Shown: positions 49,286 to 59,891 of the stretch, in pieces | How positions within the stretch are numbered: position 1 is the stretch's first letter | Layout: each line of letters starts with the position of its first letter | Source: Panorpa germanica | Lineage: Eukaryota > Arthropoda > Insecta > Mecoptera > Panorpidae | Length of the DNA stretch: 64,000 nt | Assembly: GCA_963678705.1 (NCBI GenBank) | Contig: OY783204.1 | Location: 2,924,701 to 2,988,700, forward strand | Direction: 5' to 3' | Notes under the pieces: generated by a model | What the model was told of the DNA's origin: nothing | Database searches by the model: none | The model's input: the letters and a program-made list of their open reading frames with translations, nothing else | Position numbers and translations under genes: made by a program

Positions 49286-49577
49286 ACTGCTCCTGCATAT
49301 AACGTATACAATTGTTATCCACTTTATGTACGCATACTCATACATTAATATGTCTATGCATATATATATATTAGAGCTCTTATGACCAGTGTTAATTACC
49401 GATGTCATATGTCATATACAGATAATTAATAGACAAATAATTAGCAATAAGATAAATAAATTGAGATGTAAGCTATCCTATCTTTCAAGTTGGGTCAAAC
49501 TGCACACGGTGTACAAATTTCATTAAAATCGGTTAAGTAGTTTAGGAGTCCATAGGGGACAACACAGTGACACGTAA

Positions 49578-49604
49578 TTTATATATATATATATATATAT
49601 ATAT
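49578..49604. repeat. (TA)n run at the right Helitron-like end
   Basis: A TATA run longer than its mirror near 48640-48652; a length-variable site between the arms. Confidence 0.7.
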
Positions 49605-49834
49605 TAAGATTATATATAACAAAACATTACTAATAAAATATGTGTATCTTATTTTATATGGATGTATTAAAACATTAAATCTTATAATAATAAAACTCAA
49701 TGGTTTGTGTTTATATATTATTATTTATTTATAAATATGCTATTTTTCAATTGTTATATAAATATACATTTTAATTATCTTAACTAAAACAGATATAAAT
49801 TTATACAAAACTTAAACTTAACTTAAAATTAGTA

Positions 49835-52800
49835 CTAAATTTTATAATGTCCATGTGCTAAAGTACTTATACCATCAGTTAATACATAACTTTTATTATC
49901 ATTTCCACTAAGACCTACTTTACTTATCATTTGAGTATAAATTGTATGCTTAATAGATTTAAAGGTATTCATTGTGATCAATAATATGTTATCCTGAGAT
50001 AAACAATTTACATAATCTTTAATATTGAATTTGTTTACAATATTTTTCTTAATTCCTTTTGCTTTAGCTGTGCATGAACCCTCAATATCAATTGCATACA
50101 TTTTTGACCTTAACCTAACAAACTCCCAAATTATACTACTCGCGCATTCATCTTTCATTAAGCCTAATTTAGCTTTGTTCATTAAAGGTAATGAAAATTC
50201 ATTATTAAATGGATAATTAGATGTATCAAATTTATCTAGATTACACTTAATATCGTCATATATATCATCTGTTTTAATTTGATATATTAATGAATCTGTA
50301 TCTGTATACAACAATTTAGCATTACCTTTATAGATTTTTTTTTTTTGATGAAATCATAATGAAAATCGTATATTAAAGTTTTTTGATATATCAAGTACAC
50401 TTAATCCTAAATACAATGGTTTATTATAAAAAACTTTAAGTTTTTGCATTTGAATAGCAACTAAGTTTTCATGAAATATAGAACAACTATGATAGTTTGG
50501 TTTACTTATAAGTGTATTAGCACCCATTGTTTTTCCTATATTATCCCAATGAGTTATTAACTTTACATCAACACGTTTATCTACATTTTCCATTGTTTTA
50601 CCATAAACTGAATTATTCATTAATTTAAAAAAGTTTTTTCTCAAATGTATTTGCAGAGTTCTTTCTTTTTAATGTATTTAGATCAATATAACTTTTTAAC
50701 CAATCAGACTGTTTAAATTCCAAAATTCTATGAATTTTATCTATTTTCAGATTATTTTTAAGACATTGCTTTAACGATCTATTGTGAAGCACATAATTAT
50801 ACTTGTTATTTAGATTTGGTATTAATTTAACGTCATTTGTTTTAATGCAAGGTGGTTTAATATTTTCGGCACAGAAAGGTAGATCATTGTGTTCATCGTG
50901 TAAATAATTAGGATATCTTAAATCGACTTCTAATATATAACCAATATCTGAGTTATCTTCAATAGCTTTAGTTATTTGCATCCCAATACATTAAATATTG
51001 AGAATCTTTATTTGAATCATAATTGGATATATATTTATTATTTGCAATTCCATGTCTGTGAGAGCATTGTGATATTCCACCTCTTATACCTTTTTTAATA
51101 AAATGTAACATATCAATATCTGTTAAAAGTTCTAATTCAATACTTGTATAATTTAACATAGCATCCCAAGAAAGTCCTGGTGCTGTATAATATTGAAAGG
51201 GATCTAAATTATATGTTTTATAGCAAAATATCTGTTAACAACAGAACATCGATCTTTAAATATAAGTCTGAATATTCCCCCAATGTTTTCATTTCAAATG
51301 CATACCAAACCATTTTGGCATGATTGTAATCATCGTCAGATATATTACAGCCATTAAGTGAGCTATAAAAATTATTTTGAGATGGCAAGTCAGATTCATT
51401 AAGCATATCCCTACTATTTACATATTCATAAGGAAATACACCTTTACGTTTTAATAAATTGAAATGATTTTCATTCGGATAGAATTTTTTAATTCGAAAA
51501 ATTGTTCTGATAATAAATTTTTTGCAAGTGTTTCTAAACTAGAATGCATAAATCGTAAAGAATCAATAAATCTAAGTTTAATATAGCAGTTATGAACTTT
51601 ATCATTTTTATCGACTTTTGATTCCACCAAAATATGTTTCGTAAAAGATATATACTTTTCCTTATTTTCTGGAATAACTTCAATTTTTTCACTATCATTA
51701 CCTAATTCTTTTACAATTATATGGCTATCGTAATTACTTAAGTTATGGAATATGACAGGTATAAACTTTGGAATTGTAAATTTTAAATTGCAATGATTAT
51801 AAATGACAATGATCTAACACTTTATCACCATTGAGGATACCTTCACAAATATGGCAAATAGAAGCTTCATCAAATTCCTGTTTTTGCCAATCAGATAATT
51901 TATTTAAAGGCTTCACTTTATTTAAGACTTTATAAATTTGTTTAGCGTCTTCAGTTATTGTTTCAATAAATACTTTAACGCAATTAATACCTCTGTACGT
52001 ATCAGTTATTGTTTCAATAAATACTTTAACGCAATTAATACCTCTGTACGTAACAAACTTACTTAAGGAATCATTAAAGGAACATTTAATATAATAAGCA
52101 AAAGAATATGGTTCATGAATTTGAATATTATTTGAAAATGATGTATATTATATGTTTTATAGCACATATCTCGAAAATTTTCAAAGATATCTGTTAACAA
52201 CAGAACATCGATCTTTAAATATAAGTCTGAATATTCCCCCAATGTTTTCATTACAATCATGCCAAACCATTTTGGCATGATTGTAATCATCGTCAGATAT
52301 ATTACAGCCATTAAGTGAGCTATAAAAATTATTTTGAGATGGCAAGTCAGATTCATTAAGCATATCCCTACTATTTACATATTCATAAGGAAATACACCT
52401 TTACGTTTTAATAAATTGAAATGATTTTCATTCGGATAGAATTTTTTAATTCGAAAAATTGTTCTGATAATAAATTTTTTGCAAGTGTTTCTAAACTAGA
52501 ATGCATAAATCGTAAAGAATCAATAAATCTAAGTTTAATATAGCAGTTATGAACTTTATCATTTTTATCGACTTTTGATTCCACCAAAATATGTTTCGTA
52601 AAAGATATATACTTTTCCTTATTTTCTGGAATAACTTCAATTTTTCACTATCATTACCTAATTCTTTTACAATTATATGGCTATCGTAATTACTTAAGTT
52701 ATGGAATATGACAGGTATAAACTTTGGAATTGTAAATTTTAAATTGCAATGATTATAAATGACAATGATCTAACACTTTATCACCATTGAGGATACCTTC

Positions 52801-55098
52801 ACAAATATGGCAAATAGAAGCTTCATCATATTCCTGTTTTTGCCAATCAGATAATTTATTTAAAGGCTTCACTTTATTTAAGACTTTATAAATTTGTTTA
52901 GCGTCTTCAGTTATTGTTTCAATAAATACTTTAACGCAATTAATACCTCTGTACGTAACAAACTTACTTAAGGAATCATTAAAGGAACATTTAATATAAT
53001 AAGCAAAAGAATATGGTTCATGAATTTGAATATTATTTGAAAATGATGTATTAGTTTCAGGATAACAAGTACTAATGGGTTTTAATAATGTTTCAAAATC
53101 TCCATATATTACAAATGGAACGCGTAATTGATTCTTATGATTATCGAATTTTAAAATGTTTTGAGATATCATATTACCCAATTTATCTTTAGCGTTATAC
53201 TTAGAAGGAAGGATTGTATATATATATCTTATTGCAATCATATTCTAAATGTCTATTTAACTGATCTTCTGTGTTAAAAAATGAAAAGCATCCATCACAC
53301 AAAAATTGTTTACTAGTATGCTTAGTAAATTGACTTCTTATTAATCTTGATATATTTTTAATCCAACAATAATGTCCATTACTCAAATCTTCAATATACA
53401 ATAAATTAACATGTTGTTTCTTCTTTTTAGATGTATAATGCAACGATCCCACAATGAAATTATTTTCAAGTCCATAAACATTCACACTTATATCATTATT
53501 CTTCTCAAATGTTCTAATATCTTTTTCGATTTTCTTTTTATCTAAACTAGAAACACTTTAAAGACTGCGTTCATTAACAATGTATAGTGGATTTTATTAT
53601 TTCTGCAGGATGTCATCTCACTTGCTGACACTAAAGGTTATATTTGATAACCATGACTTAAAAGGCTTCTATTTTGTAACTGCTTACCTGACAGCTGATA
53701 ACTTCTGACAATTTTTCAAAGGCCTATATTTTACAAATTACGCTACTCATACCAGTTCCAAGGTATAGGATCCGTGTTGCTTTTTATTTAATGTCTTCTG
53801 ATAGTTTTGTCTTAACTTACATAGCTTAATTTAGAAAATATATAGACGTCCGGTAAACAGTTAGAAAATAGGAGCCTCATTTCTGTAAAAGTATGTTTAT
53901 AAAGTTGGCTACCAGAACCTCAAATATTTAGTTATTTTTTAATATATTGCAATACAATAAGAGATATTTACACATCTATCGTAACTATTTCAATAATTTA
54001 TAAAAATTCATTATATATTTGTTATTTTACTATCTCTTTTATATAAGTGTCTAAAGCAAAAGATTGTACACTACAGTACACTATGCAGAGAATCTATAGA
54101 ATATTGATATCTCAACATTGTATATGATGTAGAGTAATGTATTAGAAACAAAAAGTGTTTAGCAAAAAAGGTTAACTACAAACGTGGTTTATAGTTAATA
54201 ATAATTACAAACAAAGGTTTAAGTGATACAATACAGTTTATTATATAAATAAGACAGTTTTATAAGAACATCCTGTGAATATATAGGGTTAGTTATTGAT
54301 ACCCTAAAATGTATTATTTGAGTGCGTATGAGAAACATGTATGAAGCTGTATAAAGTGCTGCATTATATCAGGCGTAATGTAGAGCCTTTTTAAGTTTTT
54401 AAATATAGCTAAGAAATCATAATATGCTTTAACCTACTAACGGTATTGCTCAAAATACTCGTCGCTCAGACAAGAATATAATATTTTATTATATATATTT
54501 ATTATTTAAATATAACTTGAGATAAAAGAATGTATCTAAAACTATTTTTTATAAGTGTATGGAACGAAACAATGTAACAACTGTCAAATGAAATAGCAAA
54601 TGGTGAGAATCGACGAACTTGACCGAATCAAACCGAGACCGAGTTAAACTGTTTGGTAATGGGTTTATGTACTATGTCTTAATTTCTATAAAAGTGTACT
54701 ATAAAAATTTTGTGCCCATATTTGGTTAAGTCATGCAATTTTGTATTCATATTGTTCAAGTCATGTAAATTCAATGGATGAATTAGCACCCTTATACTTT
54801 ATGAATTATCCTTATTTGGATATATTTTCTATGTACAACAAAATTTACAATCTATTAGTAATTAGTGCAATAAAATTAATCATTAAGAATCCAATCAAGT
54901 GAGTCTTGGCTCTCATATCCAGGGTCTCCAAATTCAGATATAAAAAGTAACCCGGCTCTAAAAGTTTCACAGAAATTATTCTGATTGATTATAATTTCAT
55001 CAAAGAATTTAAATTGATTAAACATATTTAAATCTATTAACAAATGACACTGTAATCCACAATTTAACTTTAAATCAATGCCTAAATTAAATTTATTT

Positions 55099-55192
<94 letters not shown>

Positions 55193-55305
55193 GTTTAAAA
55201 TATTTATTAAAATTAAAACTTATTTCAAAACCCAACCTTAAATGCATTACTTTTCAGTTCAATAATTGTTCTTATATGCTTAATAATCTTACAACCGTTA
55301 TCCAT
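49835..55305 (-). pseudogene. Polymerase B region, right arm (fossil)
   Basis: Mirror copy of 42988-48409 with the same motifs and the same internal segmental duplication. It starts at ATG complementing 55303-55305. Heavily broken in the same way as the left copy, so most decay predates the duplication into a palindrome. Confidence 0.8.
55101..55189. repeat. (AT)n microsatellite, right arm
   Basis: About 89 bp of AT repeats, mirror of 43104-43142. Confidence 0.9.
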
Positions 55306-55412
55306 TTTAAATTATATATTTCAGTTTCAAAATCAAAATATAAATAACAATTGCTTTTAAAAGTTCATTTATTTATATAATTTTACATAAAAAATATACA
55401 TTAATCACTATG

Positions 55413-55817
55413 TTATACTTTTACAATTTCGTCATCAGAGTCTAACACCTCTACAATTTCGTCATCAGAGTCTAACACCTCTACAATTTCATCGTCAGAG
55501 TCTAATATTTCAATAACTTCACTAGCACTCTCTAATAATTCTATCATTTCCACATCAGAATCTTCTTCCTGTATTTCAATTTCTTCGTGACCTATTATTA
55601 TTTCATCAGCATAACTCTCTATAATTTTCTCATATGTCTTCTTTTCTTCTTTATCCGTCATATCATCTGAATCACAATCATCTGAATCACAATCATCTAT
55701 ATCAAAATCGTCAGTTATATCCTGCACATAATATTTATCTTCACTGTCAATGCCGACGCGTATATCTCCCGAATTCAATAACCATGTTACGCCTGGAATA
55801 TTCTTAAATCCGTTCAT
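55413..55817 (-). CDS. Acidic DSDDEIV-repeat protein, right arm
   Basis: 134 residues from ATG complementing 55815-55817. It is identical to the left-arm protein except for one residue I can see (KKTYEKI versus KKAYEKI). Two nearly identical, intact reading frames survive while the neighbouring polymerase copies have decayed. That may simply reflect the short length, recent palindrome formation, or gene conversion. Confidence 0.7.
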   Translation of the reverse strand: MNGFKNIPGVTWLLNSGDIRVGIDSEDKYYVQDITDDFDIDDCDSDDCDSDDMTDKEEKKTYEKIIESYADEIIIGHEEIEIQEEDSDVEMIELLESASEVIEILDSDDEIVEVLDSDDEIVEVLDSDDEIVKV

Positions 55818-56982
55818 ACTATTAAACTTTAGCTTGCACTAAGAAAATATTACTCTGTAATTACAGCTCATCATCATCTCTATTTAAGTGACATTTATAC
55901 ATGAATTTACCACCTCCACCAACAGAATCCCGTTACATAGGTCTTACGCTCAACAATCATATTCTTAGACTTATATATAAAAATTTAACAGGGTAGCACT
56001 TTACTTATTTAATACTATAATATATTTACCATCAGACTATCAATTCTTAATTCTATCATCCCCGCGCATTCAAAATAAATAAAATTCTCGGGGCTCCCGA
56101 CCCTTCGAGCAGTTTTATTTTAAAAAGTTTGTTTCAACTTAAGTTAGAGCTTTTGGTTTAGCTAATTGTGATTCTACTATTATCCACAACCTATATAGCC
56201 TCATGCATATGGATCAAACCGCTACCTAATAAATTTGTATAATAAAATATCCTCCTACTATTTTAACAGTTACTGTGGTGTTATAACCTCATATATGTAA
56301 AACAACACCATTGTCTGACTTATAAGACTTTATGATTATTACAACACATAAAAAATAACTGTATGCTTTGACAATCATCAATGATATAATGTATATTATA
56401 ACTTTTAGTATACTTAAATAAATAATCTAATACAACAATACCCAATCCGGCCCTACATTTAACTAAAACATAAAATGTATAACAATACATTCGAACTAAT
56501 GTATAACAAAAAATTTGTCTACGTTTGGAAAATATTCGCTTGTATTCAACACGTTCCCATAAGAATAATTTATATACATAGTTCTCATGAGTGCAAAATG
56601 TGCTGACGCCTGCTAACACGTGTGCTTCAAATTTCCGGTGAATTCGAAGGAATGCGTTATAAATACACTGTTATAAATAATTTAACACTGTCATAATCTT
56701 ATAACCAATAACAAATCAAACATAAGAATTAATATCGGTATCTCACTCTTTACCATTAGATATTAATTATTACACACGTAATAATTAATATCGCTATCTC
56801 ACTCTTTCATATTATCCCAACTATTACCCCCCATTGTCTAGCCACGCCACCTCACTCCCCACCCCACCCTTACCCCCTTTTACATTCTTCCAAGTCTAGC
56901 CACGCCCCCTCTGCATACCGTGACCTAAATGCATCACCACTCCAAACTGTCCTAGAACCGGCCTAGTACAACTACTATCATT

Positions 56983-59221
56983 GCAATGTCTGCTACAACT
57001 ACATATTCGTATTGACGAAATTTTGTTAAGATAGTAAATAAGTCATTTTGAATGGTTGGCCCGTTCGCTTGTAAGGAGTTAAGCGATGTGTTTGTGCTAC
57101 TTGACATAGAGCCGTCAAAGACCACTCTCAACTTGCTTGTGGTACTACTTGGTTTTATTATACCGTGATGTGGTAAAAAATATGAAGGTTCAGACGAGGT
57201 CTGATTAGGGTTAACAGTCATGTGACCCAATTGTATATATTCGTGGATAAACGCAGAATACATGGACTTATATTGCTCGTTATTAGAAAATTTTCTTTCA
57301 AGTGACAGAAAGCGTTTAGTAGCGGCCGTCTTGGAATCTCCTAGCATTGATGCAGGCAATTTTAGTGGTAAAGTTACTACAAATCTACCATCGGAATCGC
57401 GAGTGGTAGTTTTATTGAAATGTTCTTGACACGCTTGTTCCTCTATCGTTAAAGAACTACATTCCTTAACAGACTCAATTTCCCAAAACTTGGACATTTG
57501 AGTTTGTAAAGATGCGTGTTAACAATGAGCATTGTTGTTGTTAGTATTAACTTTATAGTTGGTAAAACTATCCAACCCAAGGAAGTACGTTGCAAATTTA
57601 ATCGATTATTAAACAGCTTTGTTTTGCCAACACGTAGTAGTTTCCAAAATATATCGGCACCCAATAATAAATCCACCGATTGTGGTTTATTAAAACTAGG
57701 ATCCGCTAGTTTTATATTCGAGGGTATTGATAAATTGTTAATATCCAATGTAGTGTGTGGAATATTATCAGTTATTTTGTCTATTAGGAGACAGTTTACA
57801 AATGTTTTGAAATTTGTAGTTGCAGAATGTAAAGCTATCCTTACCTGCTTATTTATTTTAGTTTCCGAATTACCGATTCCCGAAATTACCAAGTCCGATT
57901 TAGTAGTAGGAATATTTAATTTGCAAATTAAACGATTGGTAATGAAAATAGTTTGACTACCATTGTCAAGAAGTGCGCGAGCGATAATTGGTTTACCGTC
58001 TTTATCAAGAATGCTTACCAAAGCGGTCGAAAGCATTACTTGATTCGTCCGATTGACATGCGCAGTAAAGGCGTTAGAAGTGCTAGCTGTAGGAACAGAA
58101 GTATCCGATTCTTCTGCTTCAATATGTAGCAATGAATGGTGTTTTTTGTTGCAAGTAATGCAACTGTATTTTGAAGTACAGCCGTTAGTAGTGTGACCTT
58201 TGCGTAAGCAATTTAGGCACTGCTTTCTTCTTCGGATCTCGTTGATTTGAGCCCTTACGTTAAGTTTTAAAAAGTTAGTACAATGTCTAATATTGTGATC
58301 TTTATTGCAAAACAGGCATTTGTCGCGTTGTGAAATGAAAAGAGATTTATGAGGTCTTGATTTGTGAGTAACATTAGAATCGCAATTGTGTTCATCTAAC
58401 TCGTGAGCACGCTCGAGAATAAAAGAAAGCATAGTATCAATTTCTTGATAGTCAGTTTTAGAAATGTTTGAAGCTAGCCAATGCTTTTTTGTTTCAGAAT
58501 CTAGTTTTTTAGATATTAATATTGATACTATGTGATTCCATCTATTTTCCTCCGGAATAATATTTTCTAAAGCCTTGACGTGCTTTCTAATTAAGGCTGC
58601 TGTAGCTCTTAATTTGTTACTACTCTCAGAAGTAATGGCAGGAATTTTTAGAAACGAATTAAGGTGATGTGAGATCATTTTTCTTTTATTATCGTAAGCT
58701 GTCACTAGCAAATCCCAACATAATTGATAGTTGTTAGGATCTAATTGCACCGATGCAATAGTATCAAATGCCTCATCCTTCAACGAACGACGTAAGATGT
58801 GTAGTTTTTTAAAGTTAGAGTATTTAACTTGATTGTGAACCAAGCGTTCAAATGTGGCTTCAAATTCATCCCATTGTTCTATGTTACCCGAAAACGTTGG
58901 AACGTTAATGGAAGATAAATGCATGTCTTCATCTGAAAATACTGATGGTTTTGTATCAGGAGCAGCTACTGTCTGAATTGCATGTGATTCAGAAGCTGAA
59001 ATAATTTCATTAATAATGCTGCCTATTTTAGTGTATTGCATAAAAAGATCGTTAATTTCTTCATCAATGGCTTCTAATTCGTTTTCATCTTCTATTAATT
59101 CTCTCATTTGAGCGTGAAATTTATCAATAGAAGCCATTAGTGGTTGCCATTGCTTATGAAGAATCTTTATTTCTTCTAATTTGTATGTAGAAGAATCTGC
59201 TATGTCAACATTGTCAATCAA
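56983..59221 (-). pseudogene. BEL-2 gag, protease and start of RT (fossil)
   Basis: On the minus strand: an N-terminal coiled-coil-like segment (DKFHAQMRELIEDENELEAI), DUF1759-like Gag core (VPTFSGNIEQWDEFEATFER; LHILRRSLKDEAFDTI), zinc knuckles (CLFCNKDHNIRHC, CLNCLRKGHTTNGC, CITCNKKHHSLLH), aspartic protease (LLDNGSQTIFI), then the reverse transcriptase entry (YFLPHHGIIKPSSTTSKLRV, VVFDGSMSSS) ending at VVADIAM, where the palindromic Polinton is inserted. The reading resumes at MYRQILVHP on the far side. Part of a broken element. Confidence 0.85.
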
Positions 59222-59539
59222 CTAGCTACATTGTTTTAATAGACATAGTAGACAGTTACTGACTTTCTTTCGAATACGGTTACATATATTTAAGGTTTAT
59301 TTAACATAAAAATGTACTCTACTTATAAAATATTTTAGGTTAATAGTATTATTAGAAATTATCTTTCCTATTACATTTAAGTAAATCTATTAGTACAATA
59401 TTCTAAGTTTATTTTACATTTAATTAATGATGCTGTGAAGAAAATTGTCTAAAAACTATCACTGTTAAAAATGTTCTTAATTTTGAAAATGCATTATAAA
59501 TGTTATGAAAATTAATATTCTGTGATCTGAATTTTTTTT
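59222..59539. other. AT-rich DNA between BEL-2 gag and Copia
   Basis: About 320 bp, probably BEL-2 leader. No LTR end or primer site is recognised and no coding signal is seen. Confidence 0.4.
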
Positions 59540-59544
59540 AATAC

Positions 59545-59839
59545 TGTTGGAATTACAATACATTCATTCTTAAATTAAATTACTTAAACTTGTTTTGTTT
59601 TTGTTTATATAAAAAATATATTAAATTCAATTGTTTCCTATTTCATCTCCTGTTTTGTTTGAATTGTTTACTTTATTTGAATTTATTGAATTTATTCAAT
59701 TGTATAATATCTGTTTTTAATATTGTCTTCAGTATCTGAGAAATATTGTCTGAGGACTTTCTGTATAATTTCAGTCTGAGGACTTATTAATTAATAAAAT
59801 ATTTAATATATAACTGTGCATATAATATCTGCTTCAATA
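59545..59839 (+). repeat. Copia 5' LTR
   Basis: 295 bp, starting TGTTGGAATTACAATACATT and ending CTGCTTCAATA. The end is TA rather than the usual CA in both LTRs. Confidence 0.92.
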
Positions 59840-59853
59840 GGTTATGGGCCCAG
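59840..59853 (+). promoter_or_regulatory. Copia primer-binding site
   Basis: GGTTATGGGCCCAG directly follows the 5' LTR. The same sequence is used by Drosophila copia, which is primed by an internal half of initiator methionine tRNA (family knowledge). Confidence 0.8.
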
Positions 59854-59891
59854 ATTAATTAAAAAAATTGGCTTTAATTAAAAAAATTAAT

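Larger units (their letters stand above)
48635..49605. mobile_element. Pair of inverted Helitron-like ends at the palindrome centre
   Basis: Left, from about 48635: TCTTAATATATATATAAATT, ACGTGTCACTG, then GGACTCCTAAACTACTTAAC and CGATTTTAATGAAATTTG. The mirror image ends near 49605. The layout (TC, TATATA run, short 'lose-one-gene' leader, '...AACxxCTxAACCGATTT...') parallels the 5' end of Helitron A (TCTATATATATA...GAACGGCTAAACGGATTT) and of many insect non-autonomous Helitrons. No CTRR 3' end is seen. So the centre carries two outward-facing 5'-type ends with repeats between. The Helitron assignment is by pattern and moderately secure. Confidence 0.45.
41316..56976. mobile_element. Palindromic Polinton derivative, 15.66 kb, fossil
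   Basis: Flanked by the 6-bp duplication ATCATT (41310-41315 and 56977-56982). Both ends read inward AGTAGTTGTACTAGGCCGG, with the AG start of Polintons. The element is a near-perfect palindrome: left arm 41316-49012 (7697 bp), right arm 49218-56976 (7759 bp), 205-bp spacer. Each arm holds the TIR, the acidic-protein gene and a decayed polymerase B, so one Polinton end is present twice. No integrase, capsid protein or packaging ATPase is present, so it must have been mobilised in trans. The polymerase copies are broken many times (six or more per arm). Arm identity is very high, so the palindrome is young or kept alike by gene conversion. Confidence 0.88.
49218..56976 (-). repeat. Right arm of the Polinton palindrome
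   Basis: Inverted copy of 41316-49012. Differences I can see are few substitutions and length changes in AT runs (near 49580 and 55100-55188), which together explain most of the 62-bp length difference. Confidence 0.88.
38892..59539 (-). mobile_element. BEL/Pao LTR retroelement BEL-2, fossil, split by a Polinton derivative
   Basis: Minus-strand BEL/Pao element of a different family from BEL-1. Present are Gag with DUF1759-like core, zinc knuckles and protease (about 57.4-59.2 kb), the N-terminal end of reverse transcriptase (56983-57450), then, beyond the inserted 15.7-kb palindromic Polinton (41316-56976), the rest of reverse transcriptase, RNase H and most of the integrase (38.9-41.3 kb). 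It stops at the Polinton-1 terminus, so its 3' part and 3' LTR are not seen; no 5' LTR is recognised either. It is broken at about three places besides the insertions. Confidence 0.85.

Noticed and set aside
54876-55247. Open frame containing a long isoleucine-tyrosine repeat
   Set aside because: The repeat is the translation of the (AT)n microsatellite; the frame is open because of the repeat and is not a gene.
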